From NCBI RefSeq assembly GCF_000332335.1, contig NZ_KB235948.1, forward strand, positions 3,828,720-3,878,209: 49,490 nt of DNA. Reading direction: 5' to 3'. The notes under the pieces were generated by a model. That model did not search any database, had not been told where the DNA came from, and saw only the letters and a program-made list of their open reading frames with translations. Made by a program: the position numbers and the translations under genes. Origin of the DNA: Kamptonema formosum PCC 10802. GTDB taxonomy: Bacteria > Cyanobacteriota > Cyanobacteriia > Cyanobacteriales > Oscillatoriaceae. Of the stretch, positions 9,808 to 18,375 are shown in pieces. Position 1 is the first letter of the stretch; every line of letters starts with the position of its first letter.

Positions 9808-12800
9808 TTAATTGTTCTGGTTGGGGGATCTTTCCGACAGCAGTAGCGCCCGAGCCGCCTCGCTGTCCACCGGCTTGGAGAAAAAATATCCCTGCCCGTA
9901 CTCGCACTGCAGCGTCCGGAGGATCTCCATCTGCTGGGGCGTTTCCACACCTTCGGCGACGGCATCCATGCCCAGATTGTGAGCCAGCCGGACAATGGTC
10001 TGGACAATTTCTGAATTGTCGCTATCCGCAGTCATGCGGCTGACAAAAGAGCGGTCAATCTTCAAGGTATCGACCGGCAGCTGGTGCAATCGCGCCAGAG
10101 AGGAGTAGCCGGTGCCAAAGTCATCAATCGACAGTTGAATGCCCAGGGCTTTCAGCTGCTCTAGCATACCGATCTGAGCGGCGGTATTTTGCATGATAGC
10201 GCTTTCAGTGATCTCCAGCTTCAAACTGCCTTGATTGATACCCGTCTCCCGCAGAATTTGGTCAAGCCGCTCAATCATCCCCAGCTGCCCCAACTGGACG
10301 CCAGACAGATTCACGCTCATCATCAAAGGCTGAGGGGCTGGAAATGCCCTCTGCCAGAGCCCCAGCTGCCGGCACGCCTCCCGCAGCACCCAGCGGTCGA
10401 TAAAGCTAATCAGCCCAGTTTCTTCTGCCAAGGGGATAAACTCTCCCGGGGGAACCATCCCCCGCGAGGGGTGTTCCCAGCGCACCAGCGCTTCAAAACC
10501 GGCAATCTTGCCGGTCGCGAGCGAGACAATCGGCTGGTAAAAGACCTGAAACTGCCGGCGCTGAATCGCCCGCTGCAGGTCGCTTTCCAACTGCAAGCGC
10601 GTCAGGGCTCCTAAATGCATGGCTGGGTGGAAGACAGCGCAGTGCGCTTGACCGTGCACTTTGGCGTCGTGCATCGCCGTGTCGGCGTCGCGCAGGATGT
10701 CCTCTGGCAGGTCATAAATCAGGGCGGGCAGTTGAGAGTGGGGATTTTCCTGGTTCGAGACGCGATTCGAGACACGATTTATCGCGTCTCTACAAGAGGC
10801 GACCGATGGCGTGTGTTCGAGATGCTCGTCTCTCCAACTTAGCGCAATGCCGATACTGGTAGTGGAGAACACCTCACGCCCATCGAGGTCAAACGGCAAC
10901 GCCAGTTGCTGGTAAATTCGCTCCGCGATGCTCATCGCCTGCGAGACGTCCTGAATATCCGCCAGCAGAATGGCAAACTCGTCCGATCCGACTCGGGCGG
11001 CGGTGTCTGTGGGGCGCAGGCACTTCTGGAGCCGGCGGGCGGTGGCAATCAGCAATTTGTCGGCTACCAGGTGTCCGAGGCTGTACTTAACAATCCCGAA
11101 CCGCTCCATATCGAGAAACAGTACGGCAAATAAACCCCCCTCCCCCAGTCTGGCACGCTCAATCAGCTCTGCGGCGCGAGCCAGGAACAGGGCTCGGTTG
11201 GGCAGCCCGGTCAGCAGGTCGTAGAAAGCATAATATTGCAGTTTCTCCTCCACTCGCTTGCGCAGCGCTGACGCGCCGCTAGCGCTAACGGTGATGTCAG
11301 TAATGGCGCTCAGAGCGCCGGCGCAGCTGCCACCGGCATTGAAGATCGGATGGGTAGAGACAATGGCCCACAGCTCTGAGCCGTCTTTGCGGCGGAATTG
11401 CAAATCCTGACGCTCCTGGATGCCCTGCCGGCGGAGCGACCTGCCGGTCGCGGCCAGGGTTTGCGATGCCTCGTCCAAGAACGCCTGCAGTGGCTGCCCT
11501 TGCATTTCCTCTGGGGTGTAGCCCAGCATTTCTGCCATTTGCCGGCTGACAAAAACTGTTTTGTCTTCCGCATCGAGAACCCAAACCCCTTCTATGGTGC
11601 TTTCCCGCAGCTGCTCAATCGCCCGCACGCGGTCGGTGACCTCTGCCACCATTGAAAGCACTCCTGTGACTGTGCCATCGGCTTGTTTGAGCGGCGTGTT
11701 GTGCCACTCGCAGATAATCGTGCGGCCATCTTTGGTGAGGTTCTCGTTGAGGCTGTGCGCCGTCATGTCCCCTTCCTTCAGCCGCTGCTTGAGGCTGTCG
11801 AGATCGAGGCGAAGCGCTTCCGGAACAAGCCGGTCGGGGACACTGCCTTGGACTTCTGCCTTGGTGAAACCAAAAATTCTTTCTGCAGCGGGATTCCAAT
11901 CGGTAATGCGAAACTCCGAATCGTGAAGGATGCAGCCAATTGGCATGCGGTTAATTTGCATCAAATGGTGCTCTTGCAGCTGTTTGGTTTTCTCAAACAG
12001 CTGGGCGTTGAGAATCGCCATCGCGCACCGCTCTGCGGTGATTTCCAGCAGGTGTGTCTGGCGCTCGCTACAGGGGTGGAGGCTGTGCCAGTCAGCGTGG
12101 AGGACGCCCAGCAGGGTGCTGTTGCGCTTCAGCGGCACGCCCAGCATGCTGCGAATGCCGAGCTGTTTGATGAATTCAGTGCTGGTGCGAGGGTCAGTTT
12201 GGGCGTCCTCTATATAGAGGGGCTGCTCGAGTGCGGCAATTGTGCCGGCGAACCCCTGCCCGATCTCAACAGGGCTGTCGTAGGGGCAGCGGCTCGCCGA
12301 GCTTCCTTCCAGCCCTGCGCAGGCGCGCAGGTGCAGCTGGCCATTTTCCTCCTGCAGGATCGCCGCAAAGTCAGCCCCCATTACCTCTACAATTCGCCCG
12401 AGCAGCGCGTCGAGCAGTTCTTCCAGATTCAGGGTGCTGATTCCGCTGGCGGTGACGGCGCTGAGGGCAGCGAGGTCTTCTGTCTCTCGCCTGAGTTGCT
12501 CGATCAGGCGCTCCCGCTCCCGCTCGAGGGTTTTGCGCTCGGTTATATCCGAAATGATACCCATTGCACCGGCAATCTTGCCCTTGGCGTCGCGCAGCGG
12601 TGCGGTGGAGATGCAGACGTCTATCAGGGTGCCATCTTTCCGCCGGCGCTGCGTTTCCCAGCCAGTAACGGCTTCCCCCTGGAACACAGTCTCCAGCACC
12701 CCTGTGAGTTCGTCGAGTTTGTCTTCCGGAACCACACGAAGAGGGCGTCCTTTGACTTCCTGGGAGCTCCACCCAAAAATCCGCTCTGCAGCTGGATTCC

Positions 12801-13512
12801 ACAGCTGAACTCTCCCCTGCAAATCGAGGATATTTATGGCCACCGGCGCGGCTTCAATCAGCGCCTGCAGTTTGCGCTCGGTTTCCCGCAATGCCTGCTC
12901 TGCCTGCAAGCGACCGGTAATGTCGTGCGCTCTGCCTATGACGCCGGTGACGTTGCCCTGACGGTTGCGACAGGCGCTTTTGGTGGTGAGAAACGTTCGC
13001 CCGCCCGTCTTGAGTGTGGCGACTTCTTCGTAGGGTTGAGTTTGACTTATTGCGATGACTCTCCTATCTGCTCCCACAATTTCTCGGGCGGTTTCCGGCG
13101 GAAAGAATTCTGTGTCGTCGCGCCCCAGCACTTCCTCCACCGGCTTGCCGAGGAGGCAGGCAGCGGCGGTATTCACTGTCAAATAGCGACCCAGAAGATC
13201 CTTGACAAAAATCGGATCTGTTGTGCTTTCTATCACAGACTGCAGCGCGCCGCACTTTTCCTGCTCAATTCGCGCGCTCCGGCGCATTAGCAGATAGACC
13301 AGTCCGCTTGTTGCCAATAGAAACGCCCAGCCTGTAACGGCGACCGGCCAGGCTAGCCCGGCTAGGTCGTAGCTCGGCGCACTGGGCAGCCGGTGGGAAA
13401 ACAGCACCCACAGGCTGCTGAGCGAGGCATATAGAAAGACAACTCTAATAGCTAAATTCTCTACAGAGGCACGTTCGCTTTTGCGCCGTCCTCTCAGGAC
13501 ATTGGATTTCAT
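9808..13512 (-). CDS. Membrane PAS/GAF protein with GGDEF and EAL domains (c-di-GMP turnover)
   Basis: This protein of 1234 residues has two N-terminal membrane helices (about 20-42 and 50-76). PAS domains follow at about 87-205 and 215-335, a GAF domain at about 355-505, two more PAS domains to about 760, a GGDEF domain and a C-terminal EAL domain (about 985-1225). The cyclase signature is R-V-GSDEF at 842-846, a variant of GGDEF whose activity is uncertain. The EAL phosphodiesterase looks intact: FEALVRW (1006-1012), SVNLSG, LEITES, DDFGTGYS (1130-1137), LKID, EGVET and GQGYFFSKP are all present. The net activity is therefore probably c-di-GMP hydrolysis tuned by the GGDEF and sensory domains. 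A roughly 40-residue insertion (about 894-933, DNA 10716-10836) breaks the end of the GGDEF domain and is encoded by repeat DNA. It is monocistronic. Confidence 0.95.
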   Translation of the reverse strand: MKSNVLRGRRKSERASVENLAIRVVFLYASLSSLWVLFSHRLPSAPSYDLAGLAWPVAVTGWAFLLATSGLVYLLMRRSARIEQEKCGALQSVIESTTDPIFVKDLLGRYLTVNTAAACLLGKPVEEVLGRDDTEFFPPETAREIVGADRRVIAISQTQPYEEVATLKTGGRTFLTTKSACRNRQGNVTGVIGRAHDITGRLQAEQALRETERKLQALIEAAPVAINILDLQGRVQLWNPAAERIFGWSSQEVKGRPLRVVPEDKLDELTGVLETVFQGEAVTGWETQRRRKDGTLIDVCISTAPLRDAKGKIAGAMGIISDITERKTLERERERLIEQLRRETEDLAALSAVTASGISTLNLEELLDALLGRIVEVMGADFAAILQEENGQLHLRACAGLEGSSASRCPYDSPVEIGQGFAGTIAALEQPLYIEDAQTDPRTSTEFIKQLGIRSMLGVPLKRNSTLLGVLHADWHSLHPCSERQTHLLEITAERCAMAILNAQLFEKTKQLQEHHLMQINRMPIGCILHDSEFRITDWNPAAERIFGFTKAEVQGSVPDRLVPEALRLDLDSLKQRLKEGDMTAHSLNENLTKDGRTIICEWHNTPLKQADGTVTGVLSMVAEVTDRVRAIEQLRESTIEGVWVLDAEDKTVFVSRQMAEMLGYTPEEMQGQPLQAFLDEASQTLAATGRSLRRQGIQERQDLQFRRKDGSELWAIVSTHPIFNAGGSCAGALSAITDITVSASGASALRKRVEEKLQYYAFYDLLTGLPNRALFLARAAELIERARLGEGGLFAVLFLDMERFGIVKYSLGHLVADKLLIATARRLQKCLRPTDTAARVGSDEFAILLADIQDVSQAMSIAERIYQQLALPFDLDGREVFSTTSIGIALSWRDEHLEHTPSVASCRDAINRVSNRVSNQENPHSQLPALIYDLPEDILRDADTAMHDAKVHGQAHCAVFHPAMHLGALTRLQLESDLQRAIQRRQFQVFYQPIVSLATGKIAGFEALVRWEHPSRGMVPPGEFIPLAEETGLISFIDRWVLREACRQLGLWQRAFPAPQPLMMSVNLSGVQLGQLGMIERLDQILRETGINQGSLKLEITESAIMQNTAAQIGMLEQLKALGIQLSIDDFGTGYSSLARLHQLPVDTLKIDRSFVSRMTADSDNSEIVQTIVRLAHNLGMDAVAEGVETPQQMEILRTLQCEYGQGYFFSKPVDSEAARALLLSERSPNQNN
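10716..10836. repeat. Repeat-derived insertion inside the GGDEF coding region
   Basis: Between the codons for SIGIALS and those for YDLPEDILRDADTAM, GGDEF domains normally have only a short loop. Here about 40 extra codons intervene. The DNA contains GAGACGCGATT, GAGACACGATT and ATCGCGTCTCTACAAG, which match the AGAGACGCGAT-type palindromic repeat seen elsewhere (for example GTAGAGACGCGACATG near 27752). The reading frame is kept. Confidence 0.7.
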
Positions 13513-14275
13513 AATTCACGGCACTGAATTTTTCGGGCGCTGTTGTGTCAGCCTGTTGCCTTCTGCCAGTTTAGCAGTCCGGCATTTTTACTTGACGAGG
13601 GGGTGTTCCCACCTGCTCCCGGCGGCCACGGGGGGCGGCCACGGGGGGCGGCCACGGGGGGTGAGCAACGCTCTCTACTGTGTGGCAAATATTTCCGATC
13701 GAACCCGCCCCTACTAGGGGCTGAATCACGAAAAGCGCAGCCAGGACAATCCCACCCAATAGCGCCAGGGGCACCCACAGCTCGGCTGTGCTCTAACATC
13801 TGATCTCGATTTTAGTTTTTGGATTTGAAATTGAGCGAAACCTGCTACAATTCATAATATAACCCTTTTCCTGCTTTGGCAAAATCCCCCGTCTATTACT
13901 AACTAATCTTCCGGAGGTTGCTGAATTTTACTTCCCCTCGCTTCTCGATCGAGAGGGGTGGGAGTGAGGGCGGTCAGGAGCGTCCCTCTTTGACAAAAAT
14001 ATGGCGAGCTTTAGGAGAGGCAGAGCGAAAGAACTGGCACCGTGAGGTGGCGGTTTCGGTATATTTACGCTATCGGGATGCTGGCGGGAGAACTCTTGGT
14101 TTCGCAGGAGAACAGAGAATTAAGAGATGTTCATATAATTTACATTTGGTGAGGGGTGGCGAGTTCAGGAACTTGCATGGGAAGGTGCGTTGCGCGCTTG
14201 AGAGCAACACACCCGGCTGTTAAATTCAGCGTTTTAAGTCTAGCTCTATAATGTAAAGAAAAAGTTATGTAAAAG
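13513..14275. other. Intergenic region with a 13-bp triple repeat
   Basis: The period-13 repeat CGGCCACGGGGGG occurs three times at 13623-13661. The upstream region of the GGDEF/EAL gene lies next to it. A short open frame at 13918-14223 has no recognisable domain, no good ribosome site and a composition unlike the genes, so it is not called. Confidence 0.5.
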
Positions 14276-15565
14276 TTAAAGATGGCACCCACAGAGGCGG
14301 TGATATGGCGGCGGGAGCGAACAGCCCTGGTAAAAGGTGCTGCCCTCACCGGGGACGCTCTCGGCCCAGATGTGGCCTCCGTGCTGCTGGGCGATGCTGC
14401 GGCAGATGGCCAGACTGAGGCCGGTGCCGCCTTTATCTCGGGAGTCGGAGGCGTCTACTTGTCCGAAGCGCTCGAAGACTGTCTCTAGTTTATCTGGGGG
14501 GATGCCCCGCCCTTGGTCTTTGACCGCGATCGGGCAGTAGGGGGATTGGGGGTTGGGAATTTGGGCCGGGATTGGGGGATTTGGGGATTGTTTTGGAACT
14601 GAGCTAGGCGGCTTTTGGACTTCGCCAGTCAGCCAGACGGTTGTGCCTGGGGGGGATAATTTTAGAGCATTGCTGAGCAAATTTGTCAAGGTCTGGAGGA
14701 TGCGGTCGGGGGCGGCGCAGAGTGGGGCGTCTGCCGGGATGAGGGAGAGGGTGATGCCGGCAGTTTCGGCTGCCGGCTGCATGGCTTGTGCCGCCCGCAC
14801 TATCAGGGAGTGCGAGATTGCAGGTCTGTTTTTCCATTTTGAGGTGGCCGGAGTTGAGGCGCTCGATATCGAGGATGTCGTTCACCAGGCGCACTAAGCG
14901 GTTGGTGTTGGCGGCGGCAATGTCGAGCATCCGCTGGGCTCTTTCGGGGTGGGAGCGCAGCAAGCCGCCGGTGAGCAAACCTAAAGATCCGCGAATCGAC
15001 GTGAGGGGGGTGCGCAGTTCGGGCGCTGCACATTGGTGGGATGAACCCGGCACCCCAACCCCCTCCCCGCGCTTCGGGGAGGGGGAGTAAGAGGGGTTTT
15101 TGATGAGTGGAAAAAGTTTCAATCATCCTTCTACTGTGCGACGCCGATTTTTTCTCCATTTTTTTTGAGATGAATCAGCTCTCCGCGCCAAGAGCCGGTG
15201 GTGGCTAAGGCGTCAAAGGCGGACTGTTTGTCTTCTGGTTGCAGCCAGCGATATTGAGTGACTTCTGCTTGGGGTCTGCCGAGGACTTCATCAGTTGAGA
15301 AATGATATAGTCTTTCCGCCGCTTGATTCCAATAAATAATGCGCTGTTGAATATCGACTGCTACCACGGCGTCGCTGACATGAGACAGGACAAATGCCTG
15401 AAATCTTAGCTGTTCTTCTACTTTCTCGCGGCGGGCTATTTCCTGTCGCAGCTGTTCGTTGGTTCTGAGCAGTTCGCCGCTGCGCTGCTCGACGAGCTGT
15501 TCGAGCCGGTCGCGGTACTGTTTCAATTCTTCCTCAGCGCGAACGCGCTCGGTGGTGTCGCGCAT
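14276..15565 (-). pseudogene. Degraded PAS-HisKA-HATPase histidine kinase
   Basis: Pieces of one sensor kinase lie in three frames, in order on the minus strand. First comes a coiled coil and PAS domain (15131-15565) that ends at a stop just after KKNGEKIGVAQ. Then a HisKA piece (about 14810-15040) has ELRTPLTSIRGSLGLLTGG and LVNDILDIERLNSG. Then a HATPase piece (14276-14815) has LLSNALKLSP, DQGRGIP and GTGLSLAICRSI. Between the PAS and HisKA pieces lies foreign repeat DNA (about 15035-15132, with CTCCCCGCGCTTCGGGGAG). It has replaced the start of the H-box, so the phospho-acceptor His of SHELRTPL is gone and the frame reads CAAPELRTPL. A second frame shift lies near 14800-14830, and low-complexity DNA at about 14535-14600 adds a Pro-rich loop. 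The N-terminal part is missing. It cannot make a functional kinase. Confidence 0.9.
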
Positions 15566-15668
15566 GACAGACAGGTGCCGGTGGGGCAGAAAGTTGGCGG
15601 TTGCAGCGCTTTTTTTGCGTTTTTTAATAAGTGGGATGCGCTCGCCCTGGCGGAACGCAAGCTAGAGA

Positions 15669-15674
15669 TATAAT
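15669..15674 (+). promoter_or_regulatory. Candidate -10 box (TATAAT)
   Basis: A perfect TATAAT lies 33 bp upstream of the ATG at 15707. No clear -35 hexamer is seen at the usual distance. Confidence 0.4.
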
Positions 15675-15706
15675 AAAGTTAAGCGAAACAGAGGTCGCTG
15701 TTCAGT

Positions 15707-16330
15707 ATGGAAAATAAATTGACACAAGCCCAGCTCGATCGAGTGATTGCTGAAGTGCAGCGGCTGTCGCTGCGCCGCGAGGCTGAACTGGACCGGCAGC
15801 AGGTTCAGGAGATTTTGCAAGAACTGAATCTGTCACCGGATTTACTGGATGAGGCGCTGGTGCAAATTCAAAGGCGGGAAGCGCTTTCGGTTCGGCAGCG
15901 GCGCAACCGGTGGATTGTGGCGGGAGTCACCGCTGCTTTGATAGGCGCAATTGCGACTGCGACGGTGTTTGTACAGCACCGGCAGCAGGTGTTGGCTCGC
16001 GTGTCCACCTATGAGAGTCGAATTGCGCTCGATCTGGAGCGTGGGGAAAATGTGAGTGCGGTTGACCGGCAATCGGGTCCAACGGTTTTCTACCGCGTCA
16101 CTCTCAGTGAAGCGCCGGTGGGTGAAAAACTCTCTCTCTCCTGCGATTGGACCGATCCGAGTGGCAGAGTGGCTCATCAAAACCGCTATCAAACTCGCGA
16201 GATTGACCGGGCTGTTTGGCCCACTTATTGCTATTACCAGTTGGGCCCAAATTCGGCTGCCGGCACTTGGCAGGTGCGGATGTTTTTGGATGGGCGCACT
16301 CTCACTACGAGTTCTTTTGTGGTAAAATAG
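15707..16330 (+). CDS. Hypothetical membrane-anchored protein
   Basis: The family of this 207-residue protein is not recognised. Residues 1-60 are helical and charged (LTQAQLDRVIAEVQRLSLRR, then QEILQELNLSPDLLDEALVQ) and could form a small helix-turn or coiled-coil domain. One membrane helix spans about 69-90 (WIVAGVTAALIGAIATATVFV). The remaining 115 residues look like a beta-rich domain, with GPTVFYRVTLSEAPVGEKLS, CDWTDPSGRVAHQ and a final AGTWQVRMFLDGRTLTTSSFVV, reminiscent of Ig-like domains that end in a short strand. Topology suggests that the N-terminal domain is cytoplasmic and the beta domain lies outside the membrane. A candidate -10 box lies upstream. It points the same way as the asparagine-synthetase-like operon but is separated from it by 123 bp including a palindrome. 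Confidence 0.8.
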   Translation: MENKLTQAQLDRVIAEVQRLSLRREAELDRQQVQEILQELNLSPDLLDEALVQIQRREALSVRQRRNRWIVAGVTAALIGAIATATVFVQHRQQVLARVSTYESRIALDLERGENVSAVDRQSGPTVFYRVTLSEAPVGEKLSLSCDWTDPSGRVAHQNRYQTREIDRAVWPTYCYYQLGPNSAAGTWQVRMFLDGRTLTTSSFVVK

Positions 16331-16353
16331 TAAAAGGCACAGGTGAGATGCCT

Positions 16354-16388
16354 GGAAAAGTCACAGGCGTCTCGCCTGTGCTACGTCT
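16354..16388. repeat. Palindromic repeat of the CACAGGCG-CGCCTGTG family
   Basis: The arms CACAGGCG and CGCCTGTG flank TCT, followed by CTACGTC. A closely matching copy in the other orientation (GTAGCACAGGCGTCTCGCCT) lies at about 36030-36050. It sits between two genes on the same strand. Confidence 0.7.
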
Positions 16389-16453
16389 CAATGGGGAGGT
16401 GCTGTTTTGGCCGGTGCTACGTCAAAAATAAGATAATTTCTGAATAAATTGCG

Positions 16454-18331
16454 ATGGCTGTAGTTGTCTCAAAACCTTATGATTTTTTTGGCTATTGGGG
16501 CTGGTGCTATCAGCCTGAATTGCAACAAGAACTCCTGGACGCTATTGTCGGCGGAGGCGCTAAGCTTAAGGCTAAGAGGTTAAGCCGGCAGTCGAGTGGC
16601 GGCGAGAGTAAAAATGATGGTGAGAGGGATTGTGTTTGGGGTGTGGCTCACACCGGCACTCCTGACACCGGCACTCCAATTTATAGTGAGGACTTCAGTC
16701 CTGACTGCCAACAAGAAGTCACAATCGCCTCTGTGAGTGCGGCGGGATTGCCTGAAACGCCGGAAGCTTGGGTTAAAATGTTAGGAGAGTGCCTGATTTT
16801 GGGGCGGGAACCGTTTGGGCGCGCGCCTCTTTACTGGAGTCGGCTGGGAGAAACGATCTGGTTTTCTTCGCGGCTGCAACTGTTACTGCCGGTGATTGAA
16901 AGCCGGCAAGTTAGTGTGCCGGCTTTGTACGGATACAGCTGTTTTTCCTATGTGCCGGCACCCCTGTCGCCGGTGGCTGGGATTTTTGCGGTGCCGGCGG
17001 GATGTGAAGTGAGGTTTTTTGGCAGAAACGAGGGAGATATCCGCACGGAAAGACTGCGGGAGTGGCGGGAAGCGCCGGCACTATTGCGGGATGAGGAATC
17101 GGCGGTGGCGCAACTGCAAACTTTGCTTTTTGACGCCACCCACCGGCAAATTGCCGGCTTGCCTTCCGAACCGGTGGGTGTGTTTTTGTCTGGGGGGATT
17201 GATTCCTCAACGGTTGCGGCTTTGCTGGTGCTTTCGGGGGTGAGGGTGCGGGCTTACGCCTTGGATTTTGAGCCTATTTTGGGGCAAACCGGCACTGCAG
17301 AATTGCCCTACGCCCAGCAGGTGGCTGAGTTCCTGAATATTCCTTTAGTCAAAGTGCCGGTGACGCCGCAGAAAATACGGCAAGCGCTGACATCCGCCGC
17401 CTCCGCTTTGGATTTGCCTTTTGGGGATGGGGCGACTTTGCCTTTATTTTTGTTGGGGGAAGTTGCCAGTCAGGAGACATCTGTTGTTTTCAATGGGGAG
17501 AATGGCGACCAATTATTTGCCGGTTGGACGAATAAGCCGCTGATTGCTGCCGGTGTTTACAATCGGGAAAACCCGGCTGGTGCCAAGGACTTTAACCGGC
17601 ACTATCTCGACACGTTTCACGCCCTCTGCGGGTATGAAGCGCAGATTTACCAGCCAGATGTGCTGGCTCAAGTGGGGGATTTGAATCCAGAAGATTGGCT
17701 GCAAGAGGCGCTAGATCCGCAATTTAGCTCTAATCTCCTGGCAAGATTGCGCCGCGCTAGTTTGATGCTGAAAGGGGCGCAAAATATCCAGCCCCGAGCC
17801 AACAATATAGCCCGGTATCAAGGGATGTGGGTGCGATCGCCTTTTTGCGATTTGCCTCTGACGGAATGGACATTTCAGCTGCCCGGAGAATTTTGCTTGC
17901 GCGGCGCTTGCGAAAAGTATATACTGAAAAAAGCTGTAGAGTCCTGGCTCCCGCCGGCAGTCGTCTGGCGAGAGAAGCAAGGAATGGCAGTGCCGGTGAC
18001 AGCTTTGTGCTTAAATTCCCTGCGAAAGGAGGTAAGATATTGGTTAAGTCCGTGGCGATTGCGAGAGCAAGGAATATGGCAGCCGCAACTCCCTTTCCGG
18101 GTAATAACCGGCCAAATGGGGGGGAATGTGCGCGGGGGAAGAATTGGCAGAATTATGTGGCTGCTGATGATGTGGCAAGTCTGGGCAGCAGCTGTTTTAG
18201 GCGAGAAACCCCTCCTTCCCGATCCTCCCTTGGCGTCTATGGCGTCTTGGCGGTTCATAAAATCAATACCCTCCAGCAAATTATTGTACGATTTGCTTTA
18301 CTTCCCCCCTTGGGGCTGGAAGCGCCGGTGA
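16454..18331 (+). CDS. Asparagine-synthetase-like protein without glutaminase cysteine
   Basis: This 625-residue protein has a degenerate N-terminal Ntn-type domain and a C-terminal ATP-pyrophosphatase domain. The PP-loop SGGIDSS lies at about 246-252, and GENGDQLFAGW at about 347-357 matches the GEGADELFAGY motif of AsnB. The true N-terminus is MAVVVSKPYDFFGYWGW. The MCG start that supplies the Cys2 glutaminase nucleophile is missing, although echoes of the fold remain (GREPFGRAPLYWS). The protein should therefore adenylate a carboxylate and take ammonia or an amine directly, as in beta-lactam synthetase or lasso cyclase relatives; the substrate is unknown. The C-terminal tail from about residue 592 is partly encoded by a 23-bp palindromic repeat that also occurs in metH. 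It heads an operon with the genes at 18376 and 19633. Confidence 0.88.
   Translation: MAVVVSKPYDFFGYWGWCYQPELQQELLDAIVGGGAKLKAKRLSRQSSGGESKNDGERDCVWGVAHTGTPDTGTPIYSEDFSPDCQQEVTIASVSAAGLPETPEAWVKMLGECLILGREPFGRAPLYWSRLGETIWFSSRLQLLLPVIESRQVSVPALYGYSCFSYVPAPLSPVAGIFAVPAGCEVRFFGRNEGDIRTERLREWREAPALLRDEESAVAQLQTLLFDATHRQIAGLPSEPVGVFLSGGIDSSTVAALLVLSGVRVRAYALDFEPILGQTGTAELPYAQQVAEFLNIPLVKVPVTPQKIRQALTSAASALDLPFGDGATLPLFLLGEVASQETSVVFNGENGDQLFAGWTNKPLIAAGVYNRENPAGAKDFNRHYLDTFHALCGYEAQIYQPDVLAQVGDLNPEDWLQEALDPQFSSNLLARLRRASLMLKGAQNIQPRANNIARYQGMWVRSPFCDLPLTEWTFQLPGEFCLRGACEKYILKKAVESWLPPAVVWREKQGMAVPVTALCLNSLRKEVRYWLSPWRLREQGIWQPQLPFRVITGQMGGNVRGGRIGRIMWLLMMWQVWAAAVLGEKPLLPDPPLASMASWRFIKSIPSSKLLYDLLYFPPWGWKRR
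18228..18250. repeat. 23-bp palindromic repeat inside coding sequence (copy 1)
   Basis: Read on the minus strand it is CCAAGACGCC-ATA-GACGCCAAGG-like. It matches 22 of 23 bases of the copy in metH at 31574-31596. Here it encodes residues about 592-599 of the asparagine-synthetase-like protein, near its C-terminus, without breaking the frame. Confidence 0.8.
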
Positions 18332-18375
18332 ATCAAAGATTAACGTTTTCGGACACTTAATGGAGAGTGTGAGCA

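Noticed and set aside
9200-10007. Overlapping open frames in both strands across the 214-bp repeat
   Set aside because: They exist because a repeat without stops is copied three times. The translations repeat the same peptide in different frames and resemble no protein.
11683-13290. 535-residue open frame on the plus strand
   Set aside because: It is antisense to the well-supported PAS/GAF part of the GGDEF/EAL protein. GC-rich codon use on the other strand leaves it open and it has no domain.
13918-14223. 101-residue open frame upstream of the broken kinase
   Set aside because: It has no ribosome site of quality, no domain, and a composition typical of non-coding DNA here.
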